A stretch of DNA of 60,000 bases. Origin: Membranipora membranacea (Eukaryota; Bryozoa; Gymnolaemata; Cheilostomatida; Membraniporidae). The stretch covers positions 17,052,001 through 17,112,000 of the forward strand of contig OU612073.1 of assembly GCA_914767715.1 (NCBI GenBank), read 5' to 3'. This document shows positions 24,722 to 39,700 of this stretch, in pieces (positions within the stretch are counted from its first letter, which is position 1; every line of letters begins with the position of its first letter). A model generated the notes under the pieces. The model was not told the DNA's origin, made no database searches, and saw nothing but the letters and a program-made list of their open reading frames with translations. The position numbers were made by a program, and so were the translations under genes.

Positions 24722-27700
24722 ATGGCTGCCTCAGTCAAACTCGCTAGGTCTTTATTGTCTGCATCATCACATATTTCAAGAAGACCAACAAATTTTAATT
24801 GTAAAAGATGTGTTTCACACTTTGTATTTTCTCCAGAATCTCCTGATCCAAGTTTGGGTAAGTAAGGTGTTGTTGATTGACAGTAGAGTAAGACTAAGTA
24901 AGTTAAGTATAACAAGTTGTTGGACTTCTTGCTTAGTAAGTTAAGTAGAGTCAGTTATGTAATTGACTGATTGTTATCAAGCAATATCTGACCAGTGCTC
25001 TGCATTTACCTTGGTTTCATGGGCTCTTTGGGCTTGCACACATGTATTCTTCCTATGCTCTTAATGGTGGTTGATTCTGATCATAAACAAATTGTTGCAA
25101 GCCCCAGCATGAGCCTTTGCTTGGTTGATGTGCACAACAGCACAGGCTCCAGCTTTCAGTTGTGATTTCACTTCAGAGTCATATCTACATCTTAACTGTG
25201 TGAAGGCGTTGCTGGTATCAGGGGTAAGCATGGAGTAGAAAACGTTATAGCATTCCATACTCAGGATGTTCTTACAAACAACCATTTGGTGGTCTGCAGT
25301 ATTCAACCAGAGTATAAAAGTCACAGTGGAGTTGGTATGGGCTCTCTTGATGTTGTTGGTAATAACTACTGAGTTGATATGATGCTACTGGGTGAAGATT
25401 TTTGTGGGCTTTCACCTTGTCCCTATGAGGAAGGTTGTAGGTCATAATTTGTTACACAAATCCTTGGTTCTGATTTATCAATCAGTTCGTCTGATGCCAT
25501 AGATGATTATTGCAGCCCCTCGCTGCAAGGCTCTAAGATGATAAGCTACTGGGCCTCGTATTGCAGGTAAAAAGTCCAAGCCCTGGGCGCACCAGCTGTT
25601 TGTAAACAGTCCCTCTAACTGTGTTGTCAGCATATTCTCAGGAGATTTGAAGTTAAGGGTTAGAATTTGCTTTAGCAGTTACAATTGAGGTGATTGCTCC
25701 GGGTTGTTTTTGTGTCTAAGCTTGCCCTGAGGTGTTTTGATTCTTGTGTTTTAGCACTTCTGTATATTGTAGGTATAGACTTTGGCTTGTAGGGTGACAT
25801 AAACATTAAATGTTTATATTTGATGTACCCTATAGGAGTTAAGTTTTCACGGCATTTAGGATTCGCTTTTTGCGTTATTGCCTAAGTAGCGAAGCTTAGT
25901 GTATCTTAAATTAAACTCACTCACCAAAGTTTCATAAACAATGTACAATTATACAGGAATACACCTTATTTACACAAGCAAGTTAGTGTGGTGTAGTGGT
26001 CTAAGTGTCTGTCTTGCCATCAGGTGGAGGGTTATGACCTGGGTTCGAATCCCAGCTTGGACATTTCTTTTTAATTTTCACTAGTAAGCCTACTAGTGAA
26101 ATTTAGTACTAGTGAAATTTAGTACCAGGTCCAGATAGCGAAATTAAACTCTAGCTAAATTAAACTCCTATAGGGTAGTCAATGACAAACTTCATCTCCC
26201 TAATCCCAATCTTCAATCCCTGATTCCCAATTGTTTTTGGTAGTTACAATATAGCTACTTCAATTGATAATACTACCCATTATTGAGAAGCTTAAGGTTC
26301 CAGTGATGTTGATGTTCTGACTGATCTGTCGTTAGTCTGTTCAGTCAGTAACATTGGCATTATGTTAGCTTGGCCTATGATCACCATTCACTTAAACTTC
26401 TGTTTTACTTATTGTAGGTCCAACTGAGAGGCGGAATCTTTTTCAATCTATTACTGACGCACTCGACACAACCCTAACAGAAGATAAATCTGCCAGTAAG
26501 TTCATTCTTATCTTAACAGTGCAGCCTACTCCATTAGGGTGTATTAGTAGTAGCCTGATATTAACATTGGGCAATTTCTAAAACTGTGATGATAGGGTCA
26601 AATCTGGTAGCATATCGCTATACAATCCACATGAATTCCAGTTATTTATGCTCTTCCATAGAGACAAATAAATCATTGCAGCTGATTTTCCAATATATCC
26701 TTTTGAACGATTGTGTACGCAAGATGTATGCTATTGGGGCAATAAAAATGATCTCCCCAATACAATGTAGAATCGTTCATTGCTGTGTTTCCATAACAGT
26801 TGATACTTTTCCAATTGGTAACTATCTAAATTGACACTCCTGTTGCTAACCAGCCCTCTAGATGACTTATAATTCGAATCTTCTTCTTCACTTTGATTAA
26901 TAAAGTCGAATGTTGGTAGCTTCCTAATCCAGTCAACATTAAATGACAATAATATTATTTTTATCAAATATCAAGCAATAGTCTTCTCCTAACTTTTATG
27001 TTATCTGATCTTCAGTAATATTTGGAGAGGATGTAGCATTTGGAGGAGTATTCAGGTGTACAGTTGGTCTGAGAGAGAAGCATGGAGAGGAGAGAGTCTT
27101 TAATACTCCCATCTGTGAACAAGGAATCGCTGCCTTCGGTATCGGCGCCGCTACTGTCGGCACTACAGCTATCGCTGAAATGCAGTTTGCAGATTATATA
27201 CTTCCAGCATTTGATCAGGTACCATGATGTTCTATAGATGTTCAAACTTGAGCGGGACATGTTTTGGTTACATTGTGGTTTTAACCACACATTCTCTGCT
27301 TTTGTTACTCGGTGTTATACCAGCGACACCAGAATAGGGCAAGAACACTTCAACAATTGAAGATTGTTGCTGTCAGCATGTGTGATAATATATTGTCAGC
27401 AACCTGACTTCAGTGTCCCTATTACCCCTATAAACTCAGCTCTTACATGTTAACAGTTGGTGAATGAGGCGGCAAAGTTTCGATATCGCTCAGGAAATCT
27501 GTTTGATTGTGGTAAGCTGACTGTACGATCACCATGTGGAGCAGTGGGACACGGAGCTCTGTACCATTCACAGAGTGTAGAGGCATTCTTCGCTCACTCA
27601 TCAGGACTGAAGATTGTCGTACCACGAGGGCCAATACAGGCCAAAGGTTTGATTTTAATGCCACGGTCGGTGTGTCATTCCAGGCTTTTGCTGACAATGT

Positions 27701-30700
27701 TGATTTGTTTATCTTAATTGTTAATGGCTTAAAATTGTAGATCTGTAGCAATGACACATGTGAGCCTGCTTAGGTTTTGTTTGCACCATTCAGGACATGA
27801 GTCCAATCAACCAACAATGAACAACAAACTCTATTGCATAACACATGGATGTATCCATAGGCTTACATTTATCTGCAATGTGACTATCAGCTCAAATTTA
27901 CCATTTGCTCACAACTAATAATGCCTTAGAAGGGAAATCGGTTTTTGGAACAGTCGATACACAAAAATTGCTGTAGGAATCTGATAATCTGTGACTTGTT
28001 TTAAGTCTGTGTTTCAGTTCAACATGTTGAGCATGGATAATTACCGAACGGACACAAACTACTTGCTAGCCAATGCCCTGGCTCTGATGCTTGGCTGATT
28101 GAGTAGAGAAAAACTACCCAAACAGCCATTCAGAGCCAACTCATTGCCTACATGATCTCCTCCGTCAGTTGTCTTGATATTACATTCAGTTTGAAGTTGT
28201 GCCCTCTTATTGATGTATTGACAATGAGTAGATAACCCTCCATATCGCTCTGTTTTTAGGTTTACTCAGGTCATGTATAAAGGATGACAATCCTTGTTTA
28301 TTCTTTGAGCCGAAGGTGTTATACAGATCTGCTGTGGAGGAGGTACCAGTTAATGATTACTTAGTACCACTGAGTCAGGCAGATGTGGTCAGGGAAGGTA
28401 AGTGGTCACATTACTAGATATCAGACTATACTGAAAGGGTGGCTCCATTTCTACTAAAAGGCCGGCGTCTGAAGGGAAGCCAAGTCAAAAACAGGCAAAT
28501 TTCTAGGGAGGGGGTGATTTTAAGTAAACTTAGAATGTAGGCTGTATACTTTATTGAAAACTATGCTGATATACCTCTAACTTGTGTTAACACTAGAGCA
28601 TTTATTCTAAATAGACTGTTGATAAGTAATATAGCTCAAGCATATGATGAGCAAATTGGAGTATCTAGATTATATTTAGGAAAGTTGCGGTTTGTCATTT
28701 CAGGCCAATTTCAAATTCAAATCCAAGAAAATCCATCAGATAATGCTGGACCATATATTTATGCTTCCTCTTTCCTATTAGAACTTACCCTTGTCATCTA
28801 AGTGACAACTGATCAAATCCTATTTTAGTCTAATATCAAAACTTCTAAGAAATTAGATAGATAAGTTATATGCCAAAAATTAATGTGTGGTGGACATTTG
28901 CTTCATTGCATGGTATTCCGGTTCTTCCTGTTTTCACACAAATCCACTCACGCTGGAAGTCTTTAACAAGGTCGCAAAAATTGGCTCTGCGGTGTAAAAG
29001 CATTTTCATGCACAGTTAGTTCATTATTTCCTGCACAAAGATCAAGTGGGGCCTATCACGCTCGAGTCTGAAGAGTTTAAATGATTGTCGGTAGTCAATT
29101 GCATACAGCAGTTTGATCAGGCATGTTTATGACGGTGTGCTGATCACTATCAGCGTGATAGACATTCATGGCCCGTATCCAACACTCAGCCATTCTAAAG
29201 TTCAAGAGATGGAAGATTCCTTGTTCTTCAAACACTTGTTGAGCCAAGTATAAGTGTGGAGGGCACGTGTCGCATAGACAGATAAAACTATAACCCACTT
29301 AACATGTAATACAAATAGGAGTGTGCCTGCTTGTATCACCTCTAAAATGAGTAGCTGAAGGAGGCCTTCTTACTGCGTTGATAAAACAGAAGCGGAGGTT
29401 TTATCTTTTAATGGAAATCTCGTTTAACCTTGTGCTCTTGCCATACTCAAAAATGTAGAGCAGTGAGGAAAAAGGAGTGAGTTGATACTAGTAAATTGTG
29501 TTTTAAATTTCATAATCTTTATCAGCGAATGCTAGAAATAGTTTGCCTCTATGTTTATGCTCAGTTAGTAACCATACTTGAGATGTAGAATAACGCACTA
29601 GACTCAATGTTGGTCTTCCACCTAACCTCATATACTCAGTACTCCGAAAACTTCAGGCTTTAATAAATACTTCAAACCATTACCCCGTTGAGATTGTTCA
29701 TGTCCAGTGGTTATATAAGAAAAGTTCTACACGGCCGCTGGACTTGTACAAACTCCACACATCCACAACGTATGTACTAAATCTAGCTACATGACAGAAT
29801 TATTTTAGTCGCAGCAACTTTCTGTGAATTTTTCGCTTTGGAAATGATGTCACACGGAACCGGCAGTGCATATCCCAAAAAAACTTGTTAATACTTGTAT
29901 TTACATATTATTTATGACTTTTAATAGGTTATTAAATAGTAGTTAGCAGTTAGTAGGCTGGACAAATTATAGCGGCAACAATGAAGAATCATTCTTACAA
30001 ATAGGATTTTTGGTAGTGGCACATCCTGAATAGCTTTGCTCATCAAGTCATATCTGCCATCATTACCGGCTGCCGAAAAGCCGCACCTTTTTAAATGTTT
30101 TATTTGACAAGCTATAGGTATATTATTTGGTAAAATCCAAAAACGGATTTAATGTTCTACAACCCATTGAGGTCATTGGCACTATTTTTTCTCTGTATCA
30201 TTGTAATAGTGTAGTGTACCGGTTTCTTGTTTGATCTGGTAGGCAGGCAAACCTAAATGATCATCGTGTCACCGGCTCTTTGCTCATCATCAGTAATTAT
30301 TTGATCAATGTCATGTCTTGACTTGTGTGGCCGATCCGTGATCTCCTGCTCCATATCTGGTCTGGGTTAGGTCTGGTTAGGACCGTCCGGATTAGGGCTG
30401 GTCCGGGTTAGGAGGCTGGTTAGGACTGCTACAACCGCCTCCAGAAGATTAGTGTCATGTACGTTTTGTGTGGGTGTCTGAGTGCAAGGTAATAATATGT
30501 GTAAACAAAGTCACACATCACAAGCCTGTATATGAAAAACTACCAATGTTTATGAATGTAAGTCACGAGTGAAGCTAAGTATAATTGTGTAAGTGTTGTA
30601 TAAAGACATGACACAACTGAAGCAGAATTTTTTTAAATCAACTTCTTGGGAGGTCTTTTTTGAATTAGTCAGCCCTTTGGAATGTATCGGAGAGTTTGAT

Positions 30701-33700
30701 TGGTGATTGTTTTAAAGGGAAAAACCCGTATCACAACAAAGAGGTCTCTGTTTGTGTTCACTGGCTCTTTGGGCAAATTACAAACATATCCGACTCATGA
30801 ATACAATGTAAGCAATGCCGTATTATTGTCCTAACCAATAATATAATTGGCGAATTATGGTCTTGCTCACCTATTGCCAATATATCGATCGTTCTTTTAG
30901 TATTGATCAATGATTACAGATATAAAATGGAAATTTTCTATGCAATGATGCACCAGGACACAAAACTTTTCTTGTGCTTTAATTGTTCTATTCCACTCTT
31001 TCGTAAACCTGACTTAATTATAAATGAGTAAAGGTATGGAGAGGTGAATTATGAATATCCCTGAGTTGGAAGGTACATGATGCATTCAACGCAATGATTA
31101 CCGATGTCAAGTTCCTCATTAGATGTAAAACACACAAGGAAAGTTTCCTGATGAAAACCATCTGTTAATAGTTTGAATCACATCTAACACGTTTCTAATA
31201 ATGTACCTAAATGCCACCCAATGCTACCTACGAATAATTTCGTTTATATTTACGCAAAACTTTTGCAAACTCGAGATCAAAAGCTGCACAAATCCCACGG
31301 CGATTGCGAATGGTGAGATATTATGAAAAGATTGACAGTAAAATCCCCTACTATTCATCCACAATCCCCCACTATTCATCCACAATCCCCAACTATTCAT
31401 CCACAATCCCTCAATGTTGCACTGGAAAAATTGTGCTTTAGGAACGTTGGATTTTGGGAGAACCGGTTGTCAGAATTGAAGAGAATTTATAATAACTACA
31501 ATTGTATTAGATGGTTTTTTTCTTTGATAACCAGTTGACATGATGAGTAGGACTGAAAATGTATTAAACTTATTATCAAATGGAGCTTGAAAAATGATCA
31601 AACTTAAAGAATCAATCTTAGGGAAGGGGGGGGAGGCGTTTATTACACAAACATGGTGTTATGGTCTTATTTGCTGATGATGACATATGAGAATGCTCCC
31701 TAGCCTTAGGACTCACAAAGGGTAGCGACCCGTGCCCCTTCTTCAGAGTGCAGCCCTACAAACTGCAGTAAAGGAAATACTTTGTGCCATGTTGACGTGT
31801 AACCTCGATAAAAGGAAGAAAGCTTAAGTTCACTTCCCTCTTCAACTGAGGTCGACTCGTCTAACGTGATCAGCTTGTCCTGTTGGTGGTTTGCCATGAA
31901 AGATGTTTGCAGACTTTGTGGTTAGGACAGTTTAATTTGTTCTTAGCTACCCAGTGTACACGTTTGTGTCACTTGAATGTACTATGAAGGTGTCGATGTA
32001 TTATTGACAACCGCAAAGGCAGTGGACCTGTCCTGGTTTAAGTTTGAAATTTGACATCCGCCTCAGCGCAAATCATTTGCTGTAGAAAGTTTTCCCCGCG
32101 ATGGTAGATGGTACCTTTCAAATCCGCTTAGTCTCCCAGTATGGGATAAGAATTTAGAAATCTCGGAAATGTTAAGGAAAACTCTTCAGTGTCTATTTCC
32201 TCCTGATTAAACCGATTTGGGATAAATAGCGACAGTCTTATAAAGGGGATGACGTTGTCAATTGACAGTTATTCAATCTTAGTATAACATTTATGGTCCC
32301 AAATCCTTGGCAAACGTGAAACCAGCGGAAACGCCAAAATCATCTTAATATTTTCGTAGAATTTAAATTGAAAAACTGCCAAAGTCACGGTTTCATCATT
32401 TCGTTTGAAATAGGTTGCTTGTGGTCTCATACAACACCCATACTTTTATCATGTCAATTCTGTGGAATCTGTCCCCAAAATAGTCCCTCACTTGTGTCAA
32501 GGAAGAGTCCCCTTGATTAGTCACCTGTAATATACTATTTATACGCTTTTAATATGCAATTAATCATGAACAGGTGTTGTGATAAATATGGCCATGATCT
32601 GGCAATTTTTTCAATCAATTAGGTCCAAATACGCTTATGTTTTTGATCGGCTAATTGATATGGTTTTTCTTTGAATTGCAATGTAGTCTAAATTTGTATG
32701 GGGAAGGTTTTGACAGGTAATTCCTTACCTTGGCAGTAATTCTAAGAGTTTTCCGCTATCACTTTTGGCAACCTTGTATTGATTATGAAATGCGGAACGT
32801 TTGCAACCCTGACAAAGTGAAATGGTTGACATTTTAATTGATATGCTTAGTATTTTGAGAAGCCCTTGTTTTCCTGTTTGTTTCATAACCTTACCAATTG
32901 GAGTAAACTTTTAAGAACATTTTTGGCAGATGATATACTACGTGCGATTATAACAAACGCACAATAACTTGTTGTGTGGTTTGATATGATTGCATTGCGA
33001 TGGTTTCATTTCGTTCAGTGCGTTCAAAGAACCTCTGATACCCACAACAATATTCCAACTATTCAACTTTTACCTGGATATCCCAGGAAGATCAGGCCAT
33101 TCCCATAATATATACTACAGCAGCCATGCTCAACCTCGGCCAAATCGGCCATTTCGGCCAAATTGGTAATTTTGTTTGGCCAAATGCACCCTTACCACAG
33201 AAATAGTTGAGACATATTTTCACATCTTGTTCAAAAATAATAAAGTATGAAGAAAATTCCACAAGGTGTACATGGTCTTCAGTATTCTGTCATATCTGAA
33301 AGTCCAGTTATCACACATTGAAAAGTCCAATTAATGCTCTCTTGCAGTAAATGGAAATTCCTTTTTGAAAATTTTCTGGGGGAGGCCCCATACCCCCCTT
33401 GCTGGCAGGCGCTGCAGCGCCCCTCCCGCACCCTCCCCACCTGGTCCCATCAGTTCAAACCTATGGATACAGCCCTGCTTACATAACATGATTATGACTT
33501 TATTTGCTTCATCAACTTGGTTCGGCCAACGGGTATGAAGCCAAAAACAAAGTGGCCAAATCCAAGAAAAGGTTGGATATGCATGTACTACAGGATGAAA
33601 CATTCACAGTGACCCAACCAAGGCTGGTTAAATTGAAGCGAATATCTATTTTTGAAAGTGGTAACTGACCAAAACGATAAAATGAGAATTTTACAGGCGT

Positions 33701-36700
33701 AATTACACAGAGCGGATAAGATCTCAGTGAGATAAAATGTTTCTACAAGTTCCTCTTTTTAATTTGAAGTGGGATAATTTTCTGCCCAATAAATCACCTC
33801 ATCAAATTTATAAGAGGGATAATAACAAAATATTCCTCCCTCCTAAACATGTGAACAAGTCGTAAAATGTATCAGCAATCGGCGGCTATTATACGCCTCC
33901 TATGCTGGGTGGTCCGACTTCCAGTTCGCTGCATGTGTACCTCATTCCTAATCTGAGGCAGTGAATCTTGGTAATCCCTTGCGGAGTTCATTTGAGCTAG
34001 TTTGAGGGAGTAATATAGGGGGTAATGTTAGTAGCACCAGATTTCAATAGATTAAGTTGGGGTTTATATAAAGTAATAAGGTCTAGTTATTGTTAGCTAG
34101 CCTTGAATCTCACCGATTCAAGCCCGCTCGAAAAGGCAAACTTAACCTTCTACGAAAACCTTGTTCTTCCAGTGTATATAAGTGTGTCATTGTCATTGTA
34201 ATGAGGATTATAGAGTTTGACATCCTGTAAGGTTATTACTCTATGTCCGATGTGCTCTGGGTTTGTCTCGGAATTAATGTTGCCCGGGTGGCTATTAGTG
34301 GTGCTCCATTATCAACCACCATATAACCGTAGTTGATAATTGAATGCCCTAACAGCAGCCCTAACAGCAGCCCTAACAGCCGCCCTAACAGCAGCCCTAA
34401 CAGCCGCCCGTGCAACGTTTGAGAGTGTTCTTAACATAAGGAGGAGGACCTGAGATCTTAATTCCAAGACAAACCCAGAGCATATCCAACAAAGTGTAAG
34501 ATCCTCACAGGATGTCAAACCCTGTAATCCTCATTACAATGACATCCATATTTACTAATAATACAACCTCTCTATAATTGTATCGTATTTGTTATAGGTA
34601 CTGATCTGACAATGATTGGCTATGGAACACAGTTACACGTATTAAAGGAGGTCGCAGAGATGGCCCAAGAACAGCTACAGGTGTCATGTGAAGTGATTGA
34701 CCTGCAGACCATACTACCCTGGGACGAGGAGACAGTATACAAGGTGATTTAAGTCACAGAATCTCCCATAACTCAAATAAAATTGCCGACTTTTTGTGGG
34801 AAAAAATCGAGTATAAACAATTTTCATTAAATGTGGCTAGGTGTAGGTGTTATCTTCCGGATTGCAGTAGGCAAATCTTCCGGATAATTAAGTTTGGAGA
34901 TATGTAGGGTGCTAGTTCAATTAATATCCACCAGAATTTCAAAGAGCGCCGTTGACATATCCACCCATGTATGCATTTACACGCATCAAACTTCAGCTGG
35001 TCCTCACAATAACAGAAACCTTAAAAAGTATGTAAAAATGTAATGGTTATCAAGCTGATTAGAAACCTTACACGAGCAGGATGTTTTTCAGCCTAAGGAG
35101 GTAATCATCTGCAGTTATCGAAATATGAAGAACAATAATATTACAAACCAATTCTTTTGGCCTACATCCTAGTATATAATTAAATATGTGTGATAGCAGG
35201 TTATTACAGCTATAAATAGGGTCCTAAGTGACATTTGTATTCAAGGAAATAGACAGAAAAATTGGCTTGTTTTGGCCCGAAAAAATGCGGTTTGTACCAT
35301 GCTATTGGTCCTGTTTTGCATTATTATTAGCATAAATCAGGTATTTCTAGTTTAAAACATCACGCCATCAACTGCCGCGTCATGCTATGCATAAGTTTCT
35401 TGTCAGTAAATCTGACACCAATTTGACTAGATTTTGAGTACTATCCCACCAGACTTGTACAAAATTCTCCGTGTTCTCAGGTGTTCTGGGTCTTGTTTTT
35501 GTTTATAGCTGTAATCACCTATGTATTTACTCAAAAATTATCCCTTAAAATTCGAATATGATTTTGTCAATCTGTTTATCTATCATGTTTTTTCTGTAAT
35601 AACTCTCCGCCTACAAATATGAGGGCAGATGTAAATTATGTTTATACATCATAGGGTTTATACATAGGTTCCTCATTGCCACATCATTTACTGATACTTA
35701 CTTAGATAAGTTAACATCAACGCCACGCGGTTGGTGATGTAAGTGTCCACACAACAAATTTTGCATTCTGAAAGTACTATATACAGTAATAACCATGCGT
35801 GAAAATTGTGTCCCCGGCAGGCAAGCTGCTTAATCTTGTTTGACGTAGTCATCAATGACGAAACCCTAATATCGATGCTATTATAGTAAACTGCTCAGTT
35901 GATGCGTTTTTTAAGGTCTAATTAAAGACTTACAGTAATAATTGCCTGAGCATTTCTGCCACAACCGGAGAAGGCAATGCTTTCGTTTGCGGTTTACAGA
36001 ATAAGATTTTTCTGGTCAGCTGGGATCATGACGTTAGTATTAGATTGGGAATTCAGTTTCTGCCGGATGCTTTATTTGAGCAATTTGTCCCAAGTTTCCA
36101 AGTCCAATGCAGTAAACTGCTGTTCATTGCCTATAAATGTTTCTATCATCCCAAAGATGAAATAGTAAGACCAATCATAAATTAAATCACTCAGTAGTTT
36201 GTTTTGATAAAAATAAAACAAAACTCCTTTGGGGTATCCAACTGATACTTGATAATTATCTGCTGTAGGTTATGAGATGATTATAAATTGTTTATGGATG
36301 ATCTCATTTAACCCCAGGCAGTTGACAACAAATTCTGTCTCAGTGTTCAATTCGATGGTATGCCATCTTTTAATTATTTCAAACGCTCGTGTCAAGTCAT
36401 CTGTATGAGTCGTATGCCCTTATTCGTGAAGGACTGTGATTCCGGTCAGACTTCAATTAGACCTGGCAGCGTATTCCTGCTCAGATCACAGACCTACAAA
36501 CACAAAACAATATCCGCGCCTGACAGCTTTCCTTCAGTAAATAAAAATTGAAGTTTCATCAGTCAAATAATGTGTAAACATCCTGTTTTCATTCTTAGAT
36601 TCTGTTGTCCGAATAGAAAGGAATGATTTCTGAGCTGTGAGGCGTTGCATGCGCACAAAATATATATCATATGTAGGCCATGTATGAATTCCCAATTCCA

Positions 36701-39700
36701 TTCCACAAATTGACCGTGGACTTGGTGTTCAAATTTTAGCCATACAATTTTTGTTTATGTATGAAAAGGGACACAGGTACTTGGTTGGATATGTTTATAG
36801 TATCCTCTACCAATTTATTTACACCCAGGAAATTCGGCGTATTGAAATGTAAGTGGACTGTTCATAACATTTATACCCAACACATATACTTTTACTTCTC
36901 TGATCTTCTTTGCATCTGATCTCTATTAGTACGTGCAATCAGTATCCTGCAGCTACCAATGCCATCTAATCATCAATACAAAAGCAGTCATGGTTTACCT
37001 TGTATTAATAAGCACAACCAATTCTGTCAAAACATTTGTATTGCTCCTCGGTGTTAGATTTGGCTTGAACCTGTTGCATACTTGGCGTTTGATATTCTTA
37101 CAGAGTGTTGTGAAGACTGGGCGATGTCTTGTTTCTCATGAAGCACCCATCACCAGTGGATTTGGAGCAGAATTAGCCGCATCCATTCAGGTAAGGAATC
37201 TAACACACATAGATAGTTCATCGGTCAGGTCTGGAGGGGAGGGGGGTCTTGCGATTACATAATTCATATGGATATCTCATCTCTCTGTGGCAAGTGAAGG
37301 AGACACACAAGTAGTCACACCCAAAAATTGCTCACTGCAACATGAGACTAAATAGTTGCTTGTCAGCGCTAGCATAGATAAAAAAGATAACAGAATATAG
37401 AAGGAAGGGGTAAGAACAAGCAATTAAAGTATAAAATTCATCAGGAAGTAACCAGTAATTGTCACGCTCTTTTTGATTGAAATAAGAGGAGCCTTTGAGG
37501 CATAGTTGTGTCTATGTCGGCTTGCAACTATGGAACCGTTTCAGATTTTTTCTCACTGAGTACACAACTCTTAAAGCCATATTCAAAACCTTATTCGTAC
37601 TCTTTCCTGAAATAACCAAGACTTTTGATATGCAGAATCAAAATTACATTAGTTAGTAAAGGGAGAATGGAAGAGGGCTACTACTAACCCTCTTACATTT
37701 TCCCTGTCTAGCGGTACCTGAGAAGAATTCTCTGTTTTGTAATTTTTTTAAATTTACTTATGTTGTATCAAAACATTCTGCCTCGACACTGTAAAGAATT
37801 TGCCCTTCAGACTCATGTTTAGTACAAAATAGATTATGCTGTATATCATAAAGTGTGTGGGATCAAACTGAGCCAGAATATACAGAAGAAGAAGGGACAC
37901 ATCGTTAATCTGTGACACATCTGTAACATTGCTCAATCTCAAGAGATTAGGGGACCATTATGGTAGTTGTACCCAAACATCCTATCCTGCTGTCCGATCT
38001 ATGGTTCAAGGTTCTCTGAGCTTTTGAATCAAAATGATGACCTGATGTTGATCTCTGTTGCAATGACTGCACAATCCATATCTTATAATTATTTATAGAA
38101 ATGTTTATCGATCAACCGAAGAGTGCTTTAGTCTTGTTGTTGGGATTGGATGGATTTAGGCCTGAATTCGGTCAATCAGAAATGTGCAAGGCAACAATTG
38201 ATAGGGAAATGCCTAAGGGTAATAATGATGCAGATGGCATGATAACAAGGGGGTTGCCAGATTACTGAAAACTTTTGTGAGCTTCCCAGTAACCAACGTG
38301 TGTGAAGGGAGTTGGTCGGTACATATCTTACGACATATTCTGTAACGTCATGTGCGCTGCCTCAATCAAACATCTGGATATCAAACGAGGAGCGTGTCAC
38401 GCTGACGTGAGGAAATAATACATGAGTTGAAGTCAATTTTCGTGTCTAAACTTGAAGTTTGGTAAACATTAGCTTCAGTCGTACTTATGGCTATTTTGCT
38501 GGGTAAAGAAATACTTCATTTATGATCCATTACCAAAGCCCGTTACCTATGACATCATACATTAACCTGATATGAATATGTTACAAGGCCAGTTGGCCTG
38601 ATCGGGTGTTTTGACTCATCTCTCAAGGAAGCTTTCACTGTTCATTGCATTCATAGCACTTATTGCCCTACATTTTTCTTTGGGAGGAGGAGGAATCGAT
38701 CCGATTGTCTGTTGGCTAACATACTAACTCGGCCCGCTGACATGTTGTATTACTGAAGACAACCACCCAAGCTTCTGAAGGCTTCTTGAGATCATTGGAT
38801 GTTCCAAACGCAAACCTAGGTGGTATTGACGCATGGTGAAACCACGCCATAAAGTTAATATTTCTATTTATACTTTTATAAGTCGTATTGAATTATAACA
38901 ATAAGATGTAATCATGATAATCGGTGTCATAGGAGCGTCATTGTGCAATGTGACGCATATGCCACACACTGAGCGGTTACGAATTGAAGAGACTTTTAAT
39001 TGCACACCAGCATCTTTATTGCTCTCTCGAACAACACACACTAAACTGAGTAAAAACTCTCTCGTATATAGTATTTAGTATATAATATAGTATTTATAAT
39101 CTTTGGTATTACCAAAAGGATGTGAAAATAGGATATCATCACAGAGTAAGGATATATAAGGATATATAAGGTATCCTTACTCTGTGATATGATATGATAT
39201 CAATGAATTGCAAAAACTAGGTAATAGCAACAATGAACTAAACTAGTTCATTGATAGCAAAGAGGCTCACACCACTGAACTCAATAGTACAATTCAATGG
39301 CTCACACTCATCAAGACGGCCAAAGCGTAACACCACACCAGGACACAGCCCATTATTTGGTCAATTTTATTGTAATAAATGTCTATTAAAATGTCATTAT
39401 TTCTGCCACTGGAAGTTGATAAGAAATGATTATTATTATGGCCTTTCCAGTGACAGCCAGAACAGTCACTATCATGACCTGATACATGACAGGTGATGGC
39501 TGTCACAACAAAAAAGAAGTTAAAATTATGTCAGTTTTAATATATTTATTAATAATACTATAATTATTTTAAACTGGGCATGTCTCGCATTGCACGGATT
39601 TGTACTAAAGGAAATGAATTTTTCAGGGCGTCAAATCAGGGAGAATGTGTAGCCCTCTAATTCACTCTTGTACCTTGAGCAGGATTTTCACTTGTTGTCA

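Larger units (their letters stand above)
28398..34597. other. BCKDHB intron 4
   Basis: A 6.2-kb intron. It contains a TTAGG-rich stretch (30359-30425), a 21-bp minisatellite (31351-31412), CGGCCAAAT-type short repeats near 33136-33165, a GC-rich low-copy-looking segment near 33370-33440, and a foldback element (34191-34544). Two minus-strand open frames (29095-29298 and 31706-31897) look somewhat protein-like but have no recognised domain. Confidence 0.5.

Noticed and set aside
24673-24915. 80-aa minus-strand open frame near the BCKDHB start
   Set aside because: It is antisense to BCKDHB exon 1, whose plus-strand translation matches the family N-terminus and splices in phase.
34312-34518. 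Minus-strand frame with AAVR repeats
   Set aside because: Produced by the 12-bp minisatellite, whose unit is a multiple of three.
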